Shown: piece after piece, positions 54,400 to 63,911 of the stretch
How positions within the stretch are numbered: position 1 is the first letter of the stretch
Layout of the letters: each line of letters begins with the position of its first letter
From: Rhodopirellula sp.
GTDB taxonomy: Bacteria; Planctomycetota; Planctomycetia; Pirellulales; Pirellulaceae
Direction: 5' to 3'
NCBI GenBank assembly: GCA_002701385.1
Contig: NZVD01000087.1
Location: 113,077 to 177,076 of the forward strand
Length of the DNA: 64,000 nt
Program-made: the position numbers and the translations under genes
The notes under the pieces: model-generated
The model's database searches: none
What the model was told of the DNA's origin: nothing
Seen by the model: the letters and a program-made list of their open reading frames with translations, nothing else

Positions 54400-55209
54400 A
54401 TGCGGCGTCAATTGTCAGATAAGCAAATTGTGTTAACCGGGGCCTCAAGTGGTATCGGCCGTGCGATTGCGATTCAATTAGTGCAGGCGGGCAATCAAGT
54501 ACTGGCATTGGCTCGCCGACAGGATCGTTTAGAGATACTTGCTGAGGAACTTAAGGATGCATCTGGAACACTTCAGTTTTTAGCTGGAGACATCACGGAT
54601 CTACAATTTCGCCAAACCACTGTGGATTGGGTTGAACAACATTGGCAGTCCAGAGTGGATGTGTTAATTAACAATGCAGGCGTTGGTAGTATTGGACCCT
54701 TTACTGAATCCGACGAAGATACGTTGCGTAAGGTCATGGAAGTTAACTTCTTCGCGGGAGTTGAATTTATTCGTTGTCAGCTTGGGGCTTTACGGCGAGG
54801 GCGACACCCGGTCATCTGCAATGTGGCTTCTGTTCTGGGGCATACTGGCATGCCGTCTAAGAGTGAGTACTGTGCGAGTAAATTTGCCATGCACGGTTTT
54901 TCCGATTCGCTGCGAATCGAGTTGGTTACAGAGGGAATCGATGTGGTGCTTGTAAGTCCGAGTACCACACGTAGTGAGTTTTTCGATTCGGTTCTCGCGG
55001 GAGCTCAGTCTAACGACTCCCGTCATAAGGGGATGTCTGCGGCACGTGTTGCCCGCATTACAGTGAAGGCAATTAGAAGAGGTCGGAGGGAAGTGGTAAT
55101 CTCAGTCGGAGGCAAACTACTTGTAATGCTGGATCGTCTTCTGCCGGGAGTGCTATCCAGAGCACTGACACGGTGGTATCATCGGCAATCGAAAGTTGAG
55201 GCAGAGTAG
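54400..55209 (+). CDS. Short-chain dehydrogenase/reductase (SDR)
   Basis: The 269-residue classical SDR has the nucleotide motif TGASSGIGRAIA near residue 14, LINNAGVG near 90, catalytic Ser in NVASVLGHTGM and the YCASK pair. The C-terminal tail is basic (RALTRWYHRQSKVEAE) and may lie at a membrane, as in relatives acting on lipid substrates. No substrate is indicated by neighbours. It overlaps the start assigned to the next alpha/beta-hydrolase gene by 14 nt. Confidence 0.9.
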   Translation: MRRQLSDKQIVLTGASSGIGRAIAIQLVQAGNQVLALARRQDRLEILAEELKDASGTLQFLAGDITDLQFRQTTVDWVEQHWQSRVDVLINNAGVGSIGPFTESDEDTLRKVMEVNFFAGVEFIRCQLGALRRGRHPVICNVASVLGHTGMPSKSEYCASKFAMHGFSDSLRIELVTEGIDVVLVSPSTTRSEFFDSVLAGAQSNDSRHKGMSAARVARITVKAIRRGRREVVISVGGKLLVMLDRLLPGVLSRALTRWYHRQSKVEAE

Positions 55210-56089
55210 GATTTTGGCGACGGTAGACTGGCGAGACGAATATCCCTTTGAGTCATCCTGGCACACACTGCAGGATGGTAATCGGATGCACTATATAGAT
55301 CAGGGAGCGGGTGAACCGGTGCTGATGGTACATGGCAATCCGACCTGGTCTTTCTACTATCGACATCTGATTCAGGCCATTTCAGAAACACACCGAGCGG
55401 TAGCTGTCGATCATGTTGGCTGTGGCCTTAGTGATAAACCTCAGTCTTATGCCTATACACTGGCCCAACACACGGACAATCTATTGGAACTAATCGAATC
55501 TTTGGGGCTCTCATCCATTCACCTAGTACTGCATGATTGGGGAGGGGCGATAGGCCTCGGTGCTGCAGCAAAGATTAAGGATCGAGTTAAAAGCCTAACC
55601 TTGCTGAATACAGGTGCTTTCCCACCACCCTATATTCCTTGGCGGATCTATGCTCTACGTGCTCCGATGCTTGGGACAATCGGTATTCGGGCCTTTAATC
55701 TTTTTGCTGGACCTGCGATCAAAATGGCGATGTCACGAAGAAAGTTGTCATCCGTCGCAAAGGCGGGCTTACTCGCTCCCTACCGCAGTTGGACTCAACG
55801 CGTTGCCGTGAACGCCTTCGTAAAGGATATTCCGTTTTCAAGAAATCATCGCTCACGTAAGGCATTGGAAGATGTGGAGTCAGGTCTGGCGTCGTTGGCT
55901 GACAAACCAGTGCAGTTAATCTGGGGGATGAAAGACTGGTGTTTTAATACGGTCTGTTTGGAACGATTTAAACAACACTTTCCGGATGCCCGTAGTTTGG
56001 AAATATCGGACGCCGGTCATTACGTGATGGAAGATGCCAGAGATGAAGTGATTCAAGGGATTCAGCACTTCCTGGGACTACAGACATGA
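55196..56089 (+). CDS. Alpha/beta hydrolase of the haloalkane dehalogenase/OleB-like group
   Basis: The 297-residue product has the oxyanion motif MVHGNPTWSFYYRHL, nucleophile elbow LVLHDWGGAIGL (Asp as nucleophile, as in haloalkane dehalogenases, epoxide hydrolases and OleB), an acid in LIWGMKDWCF and the His in DAGHYVMEDA. The cap region (FPPPYIPWRIYALRAPML) fits this group. No oleA, oleC or oleD gene is adjacent, so I do not assign the olefin pathway. Start is uncertain: TTG 55196 is given, and TTG 55214 is an alternative. It overlaps both neighbours by a few bases. Confidence 0.8.
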   Translation: MRQSRILATVDWRDEYPFESSWHTLQDGNRMHYIDQGAGEPVLMVHGNPTWSFYYRHLIQAISETHRAVAVDHVGCGLSDKPQSYAYTLAQHTDNLLELIESLGLSSIHLVLHDWGGAIGLGAAAKIKDRVKSLTLLNTGAFPPPYIPWRIYALRAPMLGTIGIRAFNLFAGPAIKMAMSRRKLSSVAKAGLLAPYRSWTQRVAVNAFVKDIPFSRNHRSRKALEDVESGLASLADKPVQLIWGMKDWCFNTVCLERFKQHFPDARSLEISDAGHYVMEDARDEVIQGIQHFLGLQT

Positions 56090-56961
56090 GCTACCAGAAT
56101 TTGACGTTGGGCCAAAAGGCGACTTTGGCTTGTATGCTCGAAGTCTCCGCACCCAAGCCAGGGAATGTACATCGAGGGGCTGATTTTGAAGATCTGACAT
56201 TCTTTGATTTTATTCAAAGTGCCGCTGCGATTGGTCCTGTGATTCAAGATCGGCCCGAAAATAGACTTGGGCCGCTCGTATTAGCAGCCATCGAAGCTAC
56301 CAGATCGGTAGTTGATAGTAATACCAATTTAGGACTTGTGCTATTGATGGGGCCTATTGCCTTGGCACGCTCGATAGACGTTGACGGAGTGAAGGAAGTT
56401 CTTGAGGATCTTGATGAACGTGATGCCCAATTGGTATATCAGGCAATCTCCTTAGCAGGTGCTGGTGGGCTCGGAACGGTCTCGAAAATGGATGTGCATG
56501 AATCGGCTCCGGAGTCACTGATGGATGCCATGACTGAGGCTCAGGGGCGAGATCTCATTGCTGCCCAGTATGCCAATGGTTTTCGCGATGTCATCGAAGT
56601 GGCGGTGCCGTTGTTTCGCCGAATTCAAGATTCAGGACTGAGTCAGGTGGAAGCGATTGTTCGTATGCACGTTGAATTGATGAGTCGTTATCCGGACAGC
56701 CTGATTGCCAGGAAGTGTGGCCAGGAAGTGGCGCAGGAGTCGGCCGATCGCGCTGCGCGTGTCATTCAACAGGCCGAGCTTGGAGACGAAGCCTACCATG
56801 CTGCGTTGACAGATTTTGATTTTTGGCTGAGGAGTGATGGGCATCGACGGAATCCAGGGACAACAGCTGATTTCATTGGCGTCGTTCTTTTTATAGGATT
56901 AATAGAAGGCTGGTTAATTCCGCCTTCCATAGTCGCATCAGAAGGGAATGAGGATGGCTAA
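56086..56961 (+). CDS. Triphosphoribosyl-dephospho-CoA synthase (CitG/MdcB)-like protein
   Basis: CitG-type enzymes join ATP and dephospho-CoA for the citrate or malonate lyase carrier. The 291-residue product has LEVSAPKPGNVHRGADF, NTNLGLVLLMGPIALA, GAGGLGTVSKMDV and RNPGTTADFIGVVLF, which cover the conserved blocks. No citrate lyase or malonate decarboxylase gene is near. Instead it overlaps a pterin-synthase-like gene by 8 nt, so a coenzyme role in pterin-based C1 metabolism is the better guess. The ATG overlaps the hydrolase stop (ATGA). Confidence 0.8.
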   Translation: MSYQNLTLGQKATLACMLEVSAPKPGNVHRGADFEDLTFFDFIQSAAAIGPVIQDRPENRLGPLVLAAIEATRSVVDSNTNLGLVLLMGPIALARSIDVDGVKEVLEDLDERDAQLVYQAISLAGAGGLGTVSKMDVHESAPESLMDAMTEAQGRDLIAAQYANGFRDVIEVAVPLFRRIQDSGLSQVEAIVRMHVELMSRYPDSLIARKCGQEVAQESADRAARVIQQAELGDEAYHAALTDFDFWLRSDGHRRNPGTTADFIGVVLFIGLIEGWLIPPSIVASEGNEDG

Positions 56962-57460
56962 AAGTTACCGCGTAAAACTGGAAAAGGAGCACTTGATCTT
57001 TAGTGCTGCACATTTCATCACCTTCGCAGGCAATATTTGTGAGCGGATTCACGGTCACAATTACCGCGTATTCGCCGAAGTTCAGGCACCATTGGATGAA
57101 AACCAATATGTCATCGACTTTATTGCTCTACGGGATACGTTGAAGGAAATTACGGATTCGTTAGACCATCATGTACTGCTGCCGACGAGACACGAACAAA
57201 TCAAAGTGTCAGCAGATGACAAAGAGGTTTTGGTGACATTTGAGCAGCGTCGATGGATTTTTCCATTGGATGACTGCATCCTGCTACCCGTAGCGAATAC
57301 GACGGCCGAACTGTTGGCGGACTATATCGCCACCCAGTTATTACAACGATTAGTTAATAAAGGGGTTGGCTGCCTCGAGGAGTTGGTAGTCGGGGTGGAC
57401 GAGAATGAAGGACAGTGGGGAGTGGTGACACGCTGTGGGGATGACCTGATCTGCGAGTAA
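56954..57460 (+). CDS. 6-pyruvoyl-tetrahydropterin synthase/QueD-family protein
   Basis: The 168-residue product keeps the zinc ligands His20 (SAAHF), His33 and His35 (IHGHNY), and the nucleophile Cys29 in NICERIHGH, as in PTPS and QueD. DSLDHHVLL supplies the Asp-His pair and VGVDENEGQWG the substrate Glu. An insertion of about 35 residues (LPTRHEQIKVSADDKEVLVTFEQRRWIF) makes it longer than typical QueD (120). It may act in queuosine, biopterin or methanopterin-like synthesis. GAAGGGA 6 nt before ATG 56954 supports this start over ATG 56948. Confidence 0.82.
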   Translation: MAKSYRVKLEKEHLIFSAAHFITFAGNICERIHGHNYRVFAEVQAPLDENQYVIDFIALRDTLKEITDSLDHHVLLPTRHEQIKVSADDKEVLVTFEQRRWIFPLDDCILLPVANTTAELLADYIATQLLQRLVNKGVGCLEELVVGVDENEGQWGVVTRCGDDLICE

Positions 57461-57526
57461 GTCCAGACGGTTGAATTCATATGCGTAGGATGGAAATTTG
57501 CGCATGAAAGGGTAAAATTTGCTGCT

Positions 57527-60142
57527 ATGGCTAAGACACCGATGATGCAGCAATACGATGAAGCCAAAGCGATCGCCGGCGACGCTTTGTTGCTTTTTAG
57601 AATGGGAGACTTTTACGAACTCTTCCATGAAGACGCTCGTATTGCTTCCCGCGAATTAGGGTTGTCTCTTACCAGTCGCGATAAAGGGGAGAATCCGATC
57701 CCCATGGCCGGTTTTCCTCATCACCAATTAGAACCCTATCTAAGCAGACTGATACATGCTGGATTTCGTGCCGCTGTCTGTGAACAGGTACAGGACCCCA
57801 AAGAGGCCAAAGGATTGGTCAAACGTGAAATCGCTCGGATTGTTTCACCCGGGACGCTGACCGATGACGCGATGTTGGACCCGAGAGAGAGTAATTATTT
57901 ACTGGCTCTGGTAAAGGACGTTGAACAGGGAACGGTTCGTGAAAAACTGATCGAAGAACCTGGTGATAAACGAGTGGGATTTGCCTGGGCAGACCTCTCG
58001 ACGGGGCGGTTTCAGGCTGCCGTATTCCGAATGGCTGACGTGGCAGACCAACTCGTACGTATCGGTCCTGCTGAAGTTCTGATCGACGAAGAATCTGATT
58101 GTGTCCCGGAGTACTTAACAGATCAATTTATGCTCACCCGGCGGCCGGCCTGGGCCTTTGCGTTGGAAAGTGCTCAGACTGCTCTTTCGAAACAATTTGA
58201 AACGAAACACCTCGATGGGTTCGGGTTTACAGATGCAGATAATCCGGCGATTCGAGCGGCCGGCGCTCTGCTTGATTATCTGACCGAAACTCAGAAGAGT
58301 TCGCTTGACCATTTTGAGAGTTTACTTCCATATCGGACTGGGAGTTCTTTGGAAATCGATGAAGCGACTCGGCGAAGCCTGGAAATTACCAAAACCTTAC
58401 GGGATGGTCGTCGTGAAGGCTCGCTGCTGTCTGTGATCGACCGTACGGTAACAGCTATGGGATCTCGCTTACTGGCAGATTGGGTGTCCAATCCACTGAG
58501 CAACAAAAATTCGATTGAGCAGCGGCATGACGGTGTCGAAGAATTTGCTCGGGAAAACCGGCTGCGGGATATTCTGCGAGACCAGTTAAGAGATGTATAC
58601 GACATTGAACGTCTTTTGGCTCGGGTTTCCACCGGCAGGGCAAGCCCAAGAGATCTTGCTCATATCGGTAAGACACTACGTCAACTTCCTCCACTCAAGG
58701 CGGAACTTCAGGGTCGACAGAGTGCTTTGGTGCAGGCTGCGTACGATACGATCGACTTATGCCCGGAGTTATGTGATTCACTCGAGGCAGCATTGGTAGA
58801 TGATTGTCCGCTCCTCGCCCGAGATGGCGGAATCCTCAGAGACGGATACAACGAGCAGTTGGATGAATTGCGAAAACTAGCTGCGGGGGGTAAGCAATGG
58901 ATTGCAGAGTACCAGGCACGGGAAGCAGAACGAATTGGAGTAGCGAATCTCAAAGTCGGTTTCAATAAGGTGTTTGGCTATTATCTCGAACTGAGTAATG
59001 CCAATAAAGATAAGGCTCCAGAAGAATATATCCGTAAGCAGACACTGAAAAATGCAGAACGGTACATTACACCCGAACTGAAGGAATATGAAGAAGAGGT
59101 GTTGAGCAGTGATGACAAAGCGAAGGCTTTGGAGTATGAACTGTTTCTGAAATTACGAGATGAAGTCCATGAGGCTCAGGGACGTCTGAAACGAACAGCA
59201 GATCAATTGGCAACGCTGGACGTTCTGGTATCGCTGGCAGAATTGGCAGTATTGCGAGGCTATTGTCGTCCCGAGATGGATGAAGAACCGCGATTGGAGA
59301 TTCGTGATGGACGACATCCGGTTTTGGATATTACCGAACCGGACGGGACTTTTGTACCGAATGATACGGTGGCAGACCATCAAGATAAGAATCTGCTACT
59401 GATCACCGGGCCTAACATGGCAGGAAAAAGTACCTATATCAGGCAGGTTGCTTTAATCACGTTAATGGCACAGGTTGGAAGCTTTGTTCCCGCCAGTCGG
59501 GCCGTGATCGGAATTGCAGATCGTATTTTTGCTCGAGTTGGAGCCAGTGACGAACTGTCTCGGGGACAGTCGACCTTTATGGTGGAAATGACTGAAACGG
59601 CGAGAATTCTAAACACTGCCACTAAACGTAGTCTGATCATTCTTGATGAAATTGGGCGTGGAACCAGTACATACGACGGAGTTTCATTGGCCTGGTCCAT
59701 CGTTGAGTTTATTCATGAACGCTTACAGGCGAGGACGCTTTTTGCAACTCACTATCATGAGTTAACGGATCTTTCGTCGACGTTAGAGCGGCTGGCGAAT
59801 CTCAATGTGTCAGTAAAAGAGTGGGAAGATAACGTGGTTTTCCTACACAAAATCGTCGAAGGTTCAGCCGATAAGAGTTACGGAATCCATGTGGCAAAAC
59901 TGGCAGGTGTCCCAAGGTCGGTCAATGAACGAGCAACAGAGATATTAGCTCAGTTGGAAGCAACGCACGGAGGGGGCGAAATCGTGGTCTCCGCACCTTC
60001 GAATCCACCGGACGCGCAACTGTCGTTGTTTGGAAATCAGGAGCATCCGCTTCTTGATGACATTCGCGAGGTTGACTTAAATAACCTTACGCCTCTCAAA
60101 GCATTGATGCTGCTACAGCAATGGCAGCAATCTCTGCGTTAA
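57527..60142 (+). CDS. mutS: DNA mismatch repair protein MutS
   Basis: MutS1 recognises mismatches and small loops and recruits MutL. The 871-residue product has the mismatch-binding FYE motif (GDFYELF, residues 27-33), the connector and lever domains, the clamp with GFNKVFGYYLELSN, and the ATPase: Walker A TGPNMAGKST near 627, DELSRGQSTFMVEM, Walker B LIILDEIGRGTSTYDG and the ATHYHEL switch. The C-terminal tail includes PSNPPDAQLSLFGNQEHPLLDDIREVDLN. All parts are of normal length, so it should be functional. Confidence 0.97.
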   Translation: MAKTPMMQQYDEAKAIAGDALLLFRMGDFYELFHEDARIASRELGLSLTSRDKGENPIPMAGFPHHQLEPYLSRLIHAGFRAAVCEQVQDPKEAKGLVKREIARIVSPGTLTDDAMLDPRESNYLLALVKDVEQGTVREKLIEEPGDKRVGFAWADLSTGRFQAAVFRMADVADQLVRIGPAEVLIDEESDCVPEYLTDQFMLTRRPAWAFALESAQTALSKQFETKHLDGFGFTDADNPAIRAAGALLDYLTETQKSSLDHFESLLPYRTGSSLEIDEATRRSLEITKTLRDGRREGSLLSVIDRTVTAMGSRLLADWVSNPLSNKNSIEQRHDGVEEFARENRLRDILRDQLRDVYDIERLLARVSTGRASPRDLAHIGKTLRQLPPLKAELQGRQSALVQAAYDTIDLCPELCDSLEAALVDDCPLLARDGGILRDGYNEQLDELRKLAAGGKQWIAEYQAREAERIGVANLKVGFNKVFGYYLELSNANKDKAPEEYIRKQTLKNAERYITPELKEYEEEVLSSDDKAKALEYELFLKLRDEVHEAQGRLKRTADQLATLDVLVSLAELAVLRGYCRPEMDEEPRLEIRDGRHPVLDITEPDGTFVPNDTVADHQDKNLLLITGPNMAGKSTYIRQVALITLMAQVGSFVPASRAVIGIADRIFARVGASDELSRGQSTFMVEMTETARILNTATKRSLIILDEIGRGTSTYDGVSLAWSIVEFIHERLQARTLFATHYHELTDLSSTLERLANLNVSVKEWEDNVVFLHKIVEGSADKSYGIHVAKLAGVPRSVNERATEILAQLEATHGGGEIVVSAPSNPPDAQLSLFGNQEHPLLDDIREVDLNNLTPLKALMLLQQWQQSLR

Positions 60143-60161
60143 GCATCTTCGGTCGTGGGTC

Positions 60162-61685
60162 TTATAGCAAGACGACGGTCCAAACAGTCCAAAGAGTCGC
60201 CCAGTTGATTCCGGCTATACACACCAAACGCGATGAAACTTTGTTTGAGTTTTCAATCGCGTGATTCAATCCGGCAGCGGCATAGCACAGCAGCATTGGA
60301 AGCATCGGGGCAGTGAATCGTTGCCCCACCGCAATGGGTATGTACCAAGCCAGAATTAGCATGCTCAAAACAATCAACGATCCGACGAAAACTTTTAGTC
60401 CGACAGGTAGGTGCAGCATCATCAGGCTCAGAAAGATGAGCAGCGGTATGGCAAACAAGACCCGGCTATCGTCAATCGGACTGGGGCCGAAGGATCGAAT
60501 GAAAACAAATGACTCCCAACCAATTCCATGGACTTCACGTTTGAGGAGTTCTTCAAAAGTATGCTTCTCCCAATAAGTTTGAATGACTTCTGGCAGCGAG
60601 TGAGAGGCTGCGAGTTTCGCCTGAATCGCCGGTTCGTCGGGGAATTCATCCATATATAGAAAGTACGTGTTTACATTGAAAGTCGGTGATTGGTAAACCA
60701 ATGTGTTACGAATCAACAAGGGATGGGCAGTGATGACCCAGCCGGTGAGGATGATGAGTAAAGTCGCAACCGCAGATCGCACTCGCTGAATTCTTGTGGG
60801 CTGAGTTGAATTCGTGTTGTTGTCATCCTTCCAGTAGTAAGTACTCAAGCCTGCCAGGCAGAGACCTGCCAGAAAAAGTGTTCCGGTGCCTTTGGTTAGA
60901 TAGACCAGCCCCATTAATAGTCCGGCGGCAAACCAATGTTTACGAGAGCTGGCTAATCTTCCCTGCAGTACAGCTCGGTCTAATAAGATCCAGCACAACG
61001 TAAACCAGAGTGTTAGCCAGGATTCACAGGTTGCCAGTCCGCCAAAGTAGGTGAATGCATAATTGGTTGACAATAGTGTGGTGGCGATGGCCGCCATCTG
61101 CCATCCTCTTGTTCGAATCAGATGGATGCTGACGATCAAATACGTGAGTAGAGCTGCTATAAAGCTAAGTGTTTTTCCAAAGGTCAGTGTGGGAGCGATG
61201 GAAAGTAACGCAATATAGAACGGATGTTGATTGGCTTGTATGTACTCGCCGGTATAAAGTCCGGCGATGAGAGACAATGGGCCCCCATCCAATTTCACTT
61301 GCTGAGCAAAACGGAGAAAGGCGGCAGGGTCACTGTCGGTTTCATTGTTAAGAATAGATAAGAAGGTGGCTGTGATTAATAGGAATGCCAACGTGGCGCA
61401 TAGTACACAGACCTTTGCGAGGGTAGTTGTTTTTGGAGGGGATTGGTTGGACGGCTTGCAAATCTCCCAAATTCTGGAGCGATATTTTTCCAGTTTGCGC
61501 TGTGATTCAACGGAGAGAAGAATGCAAAGCATGATTACTACGATTGCTAACAGACCAGAGACTAATGCAAGTGGTCGTGACCGTAGACCTTGCCATCCGA
61601 AATGCTGCCATGCCGTGTAGCACGCTGCTGAATTAATGATGCCAATACAGATGGCGATGAGACGAAGGTGTCGTAGAGCAATCAT
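60162..61685 (-). CDS. GT39/ArnT-like membrane glycosyltransferase
   Basis: The 507-residue product has about 12 membrane helices and the pattern of dolichyl-phosphate-mannose-type GT-C enzymes: a long first loop with Asp residues (NNETDSDPAAFLRFAQ), GGPLSLIAGLYTG, QANQHPFYIALLS, and a late FGPSPIDDSRVLF loop. Such enzymes transfer sugars from polyprenyl carriers to proteins or lipids outside the membrane. The ATG overlaps the stop of the upstream spermidine-synthase-like gene (ATGA). It converges with mutS, 19 nt apart. Confidence 0.75.
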   Translation of the reverse strand: MIALRHLRLIAICIGIINSAACYTAWQHFGWQGLRSRPLALVSGLLAIVVIMLCILLSVESQRKLEKYRSRIWEICKPSNQSPPKTTTLAKVCVLCATLAFLLITATFLSILNNETDSDPAAFLRFAQQVKLDGGPLSLIAGLYTGEYIQANQHPFYIALLSIAPTLTFGKTLSFIAALLTYLIVSIHLIRTRGWQMAAIATTLLSTNYAFTYFGGLATCESWLTLWFTLCWILLDRAVLQGRLASSRKHWFAAGLLMGLVYLTKGTGTLFLAGLCLAGLSTYYWKDDNNTNSTQPTRIQRVRSAVATLLIILTGWVITAHPLLIRNTLVYQSPTFNVNTYFLYMDEFPDEPAIQAKLAASHSLPEVIQTYWEKHTFEELLKREVHGIGWESFVFIRSFGPSPIDDSRVLFAIPLLIFLSLMMLHLPVGLKVFVGSLIVLSMLILAWYIPIAVGQRFTAPMLPMLLCYAAAGLNHAIENSNKVSSRLVCIAGINWATLWTVWTVVLL

Positions 61686-63760
61686 TTGATGATCTGTAGC
61701 AAATTACTGAAATGGTCTGTCCAAGCGGCGACCGGTTTTGTGATGGTTGGGGTGATCGCTGAGGTTGATTGATCTATGGTGGAGGAAACGTCTGAGTTAG
61801 CTGTGATTACGGCCCATTGGGCATCAAACGTGTCGGCTGTCTCTTTGGAATTGATGATTCTCAAATCAAGGTTGTAGTGCTTGCAAACGGCGTGCAACAC
61901 GGGCGTCAAATCAAGATGCTGATTGCTGATGTGGACGCAAATGATGCCATCTTCGCGTAACCTGTCTAAGTAAATGGCAAAGGCTTCAAGCGTCAATAAA
62001 TGAACTGGTATGGCGTCGCTGCTAAAGGCATCCAGGATGATAAGATCGGTCGATTTCGACTGAAGTGATTGAATTCCCAGCCGGCCGTCGATCGCGGTTA
62101 TCTGGACATTTGTCGAGGCTTTTTCAATGAAGCGGAAGTATTTGTTAGAAATGGCAATGACGTCCGGGTTGATTTCGTAAAAACGAAGGACGTCACCACG
62201 TCTGGCGTAAGAGCTAAGCGTTCCAACGCCTAAGCCAACGCCAGTGATGTCGAGGTCCGCTCGGTACTCGAGTGCCTTGAATACCTGACCAATTCCTGAA
62301 TTGGTGCCGTAATAGGCTGTTGGTTTCATGGCTCCGGAATCATCGAGAATTTGGATTCCATGCACAACTCGCCCATGTCGTAATTTCAGCAGATTGCTAT
62401 TGGTTTCAGTTCGTTCAACCTGAAGTGTGCCATAGAAATTGCGTGATGCTTCAAGTGCATTGTTTTGGGTCATTTTCCATTGGCTGAGTACGACAATACC
62501 AAAGGCCAGTCCGCAAGGAATGACCACGGCCAGTTGTTTGAGACTGCTCTGATCGAGTACGTGGCGAACCAAAATGAGTGAGGAGAAAGAAAAACCAGCG
62601 ATGAGCCCAAAGTGGTACTCGTGGTAGTGTGTGAAGATCAAGGGACACACGATGGATACAAAAAAACCACCGGCTGCTCCGCCGATTGCAATGCAGACGT
62701 AATACACGGTCAGATGCTGTTTGTGTGGCCGAAGTCGAAATAGTTCTCCGTGGCATGTCATGCAGATCATGAAGAACACAGCAGTCAGCATGATGGTGTA
62801 ACCAATGAGGCTTTCCGCGAGACTTTGGAAAAATGCTGTTCCCAGATATTGATCCGCTGTTTCTCGGATGTAATACAAGCTGAGTATTAAAATGCCAGAC
62901 GACGTTAGGGCGGCCATCGTTACACGGTAATACCAACGAGGATTGTCGAAAGTGATGATGAAACTAATCAAATAGAGCGCCAGTGGTAGGATCCACAGGA
63001 AGGGAGTAACGGCAATGTCCTGAGTTAATTGGTCTGTGACTGCAAGAAGAAGTGAAGATGCCAAAGCGGCTAAGCCACTCCAATGCAGCATGCGTTTCCA
63101 TGTGGGAGGAGATTGTATCGCAGGCTGAGGGTGCTCTGACTCAGTTTTAATATCAATCTGTTGCCTCAGGCAGGTCCAGCCAAGAATGGACATTGATGCC
63201 GCAAAAATTACATATCCCGCTGACCACAACCAAGCCTGAGTTGGGATGTCCAGATAGACCTCCATTAGAAAAGGGTAGGAAATAAGTGCAGTTAGTGAGC
63301 CAATGTTGGAGAGAGAGTAGAGGCGATAAGGGGTACCAGCCCCCTGAGTGAGCGCGTACCAATTTTGGATGAGTGGCCCTGTGGAGGATAGAACAAAGTA
63401 GGGCAGGCCAAGGGTGGTGAAAAGTAATAATAAGATTGTGCTGGCTGGTTGCTCAGCGGTTGTCGTCGCGTCAGGTGCTGTAAAGGAAAGTGGTAAAAAG
63501 ATGAAGGCAGTCAGAACGACCACGAGATGGCACTTTATCTGACGATGAAGAGGCCAGCGACTTAACCAATGGGCATAACAATAGCCAAACACAAGGATGG
63601 TTTGAAAGAAAAGCATGCTGGTCGTCCAGACACTTGTCGCTCCGCCAAACCATGCGAGGATTGCCTTACTCGCCATCGGCTGAATTTGAAACAGTAACAG
63701 CGCACTGCACAATACCGTCAGTGCAGCCCACCGCGAGATGGATTTATTTGTTTCAACCAT
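61682..63760 (-). CDS. Membrane-fused spermidine synthase-like protein
   Basis: The 692-residue product has two parts. Residues 10 to about 430 hold roughly 13 membrane helices (LTVLCSALLLFQIQPMASKAILAWFGG begins the first). The rest is a class I methyltransferase fold of the spermidine synthase type: GVGLGVGTLSSYARRGDVLRFYEINPDVI, AIDGRLGIQSLQ, LIILDAFSSDAIPVHLLTLEAF and HISNQHLDL. The catalytic Asp pair of genuine spermidine synthases is represented by DAFSSDAIP, but the putrescine-binding N-terminal Asp/His set is not obvious. I chose ATG 63760; the frame runs to a TTG at 63871. A glycosyltransferase gene follows with a 4-nt overlap. Confidence 0.8.
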   Translation of the reverse strand: MVETNKSISRWAALTVLCSALLLFQIQPMASKAILAWFGGATSVWTTSMLFFQTILVFGYCYAHWLSRWPLHRQIKCHLVVVLTAFIFLPLSFTAPDATTTAEQPASTILLLLFTTLGLPYFVLSSTGPLIQNWYALTQGAGTPYRLYSLSNIGSLTALISYPFLMEVYLDIPTQAWLWSAGYVIFAASMSILGWTCLRQQIDIKTESEHPQPAIQSPPTWKRMLHWSGLAALASSLLLAVTDQLTQDIAVTPFLWILPLALYLISFIITFDNPRWYYRVTMAALTSSGILILSLYYIRETADQYLGTAFFQSLAESLIGYTIMLTAVFFMICMTCHGELFRLRPHKQHLTVYYVCIAIGGAAGGFFVSIVCPLIFTHYHEYHFGLIAGFSFSSLILVRHVLDQSSLKQLAVVIPCGLAFGIVVLSQWKMTQNNALEASRNFYGTLQVERTETNSNLLKLRHGRVVHGIQILDDSGAMKPTAYYGTNSGIGQVFKALEYRADLDITGVGLGVGTLSSYARRGDVLRFYEINPDVIAISNKYFRFIEKASTNVQITAIDGRLGIQSLQSKSTDLIILDAFSSDAIPVHLLTLEAFAIYLDRLREDGIICVHISNQHLDLTPVLHAVCKHYNLDLRIINSKETADTFDAQWAVITANSDVSSTIDQSTSAITPTITKPVAAWTDHFSNLLQIIK

Positions 63761-63857
63761 AGAGTAAAACGGTTCCCGCTGTCTTAGTTCGAGCTGTCCG
63801 TATTTGGAATGCCAACCCTTGCCTGATTTGTCGTAGTGGCTACTACGACTGCTTATT

Positions 63858-63911
63858 GGAGATATCGGCAATCTGGCCGATAGGTCTTCATGCCGGCCAA
63901 TTGATATCTCC
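63858..63911. repeat. Two-stem inverted repeat upstream of the spermidine-synthase-like gene
   Basis: GGAGATATC (63858-63866) pairs with GATATCTCC (63903-63911). Inside, TGGCCG (63874-63879) pairs with CGGCCA (63894-63899). The whole 54-nt element lies about 100 nt upstream of the ATG at 63760 and could be an operator or a leader structure. The remaining 90 nt to the window edge hold nothing I recognise. Confidence 0.5.

Noticed and set aside
54400-56089. Olefin (ole) biosynthesis pair from SDR plus OleB-like hydrolase
   Set aside because: The SDR is of the short classical type, and no oleA or oleC lies nearby, so the hydrolase alone cannot support the pathway.
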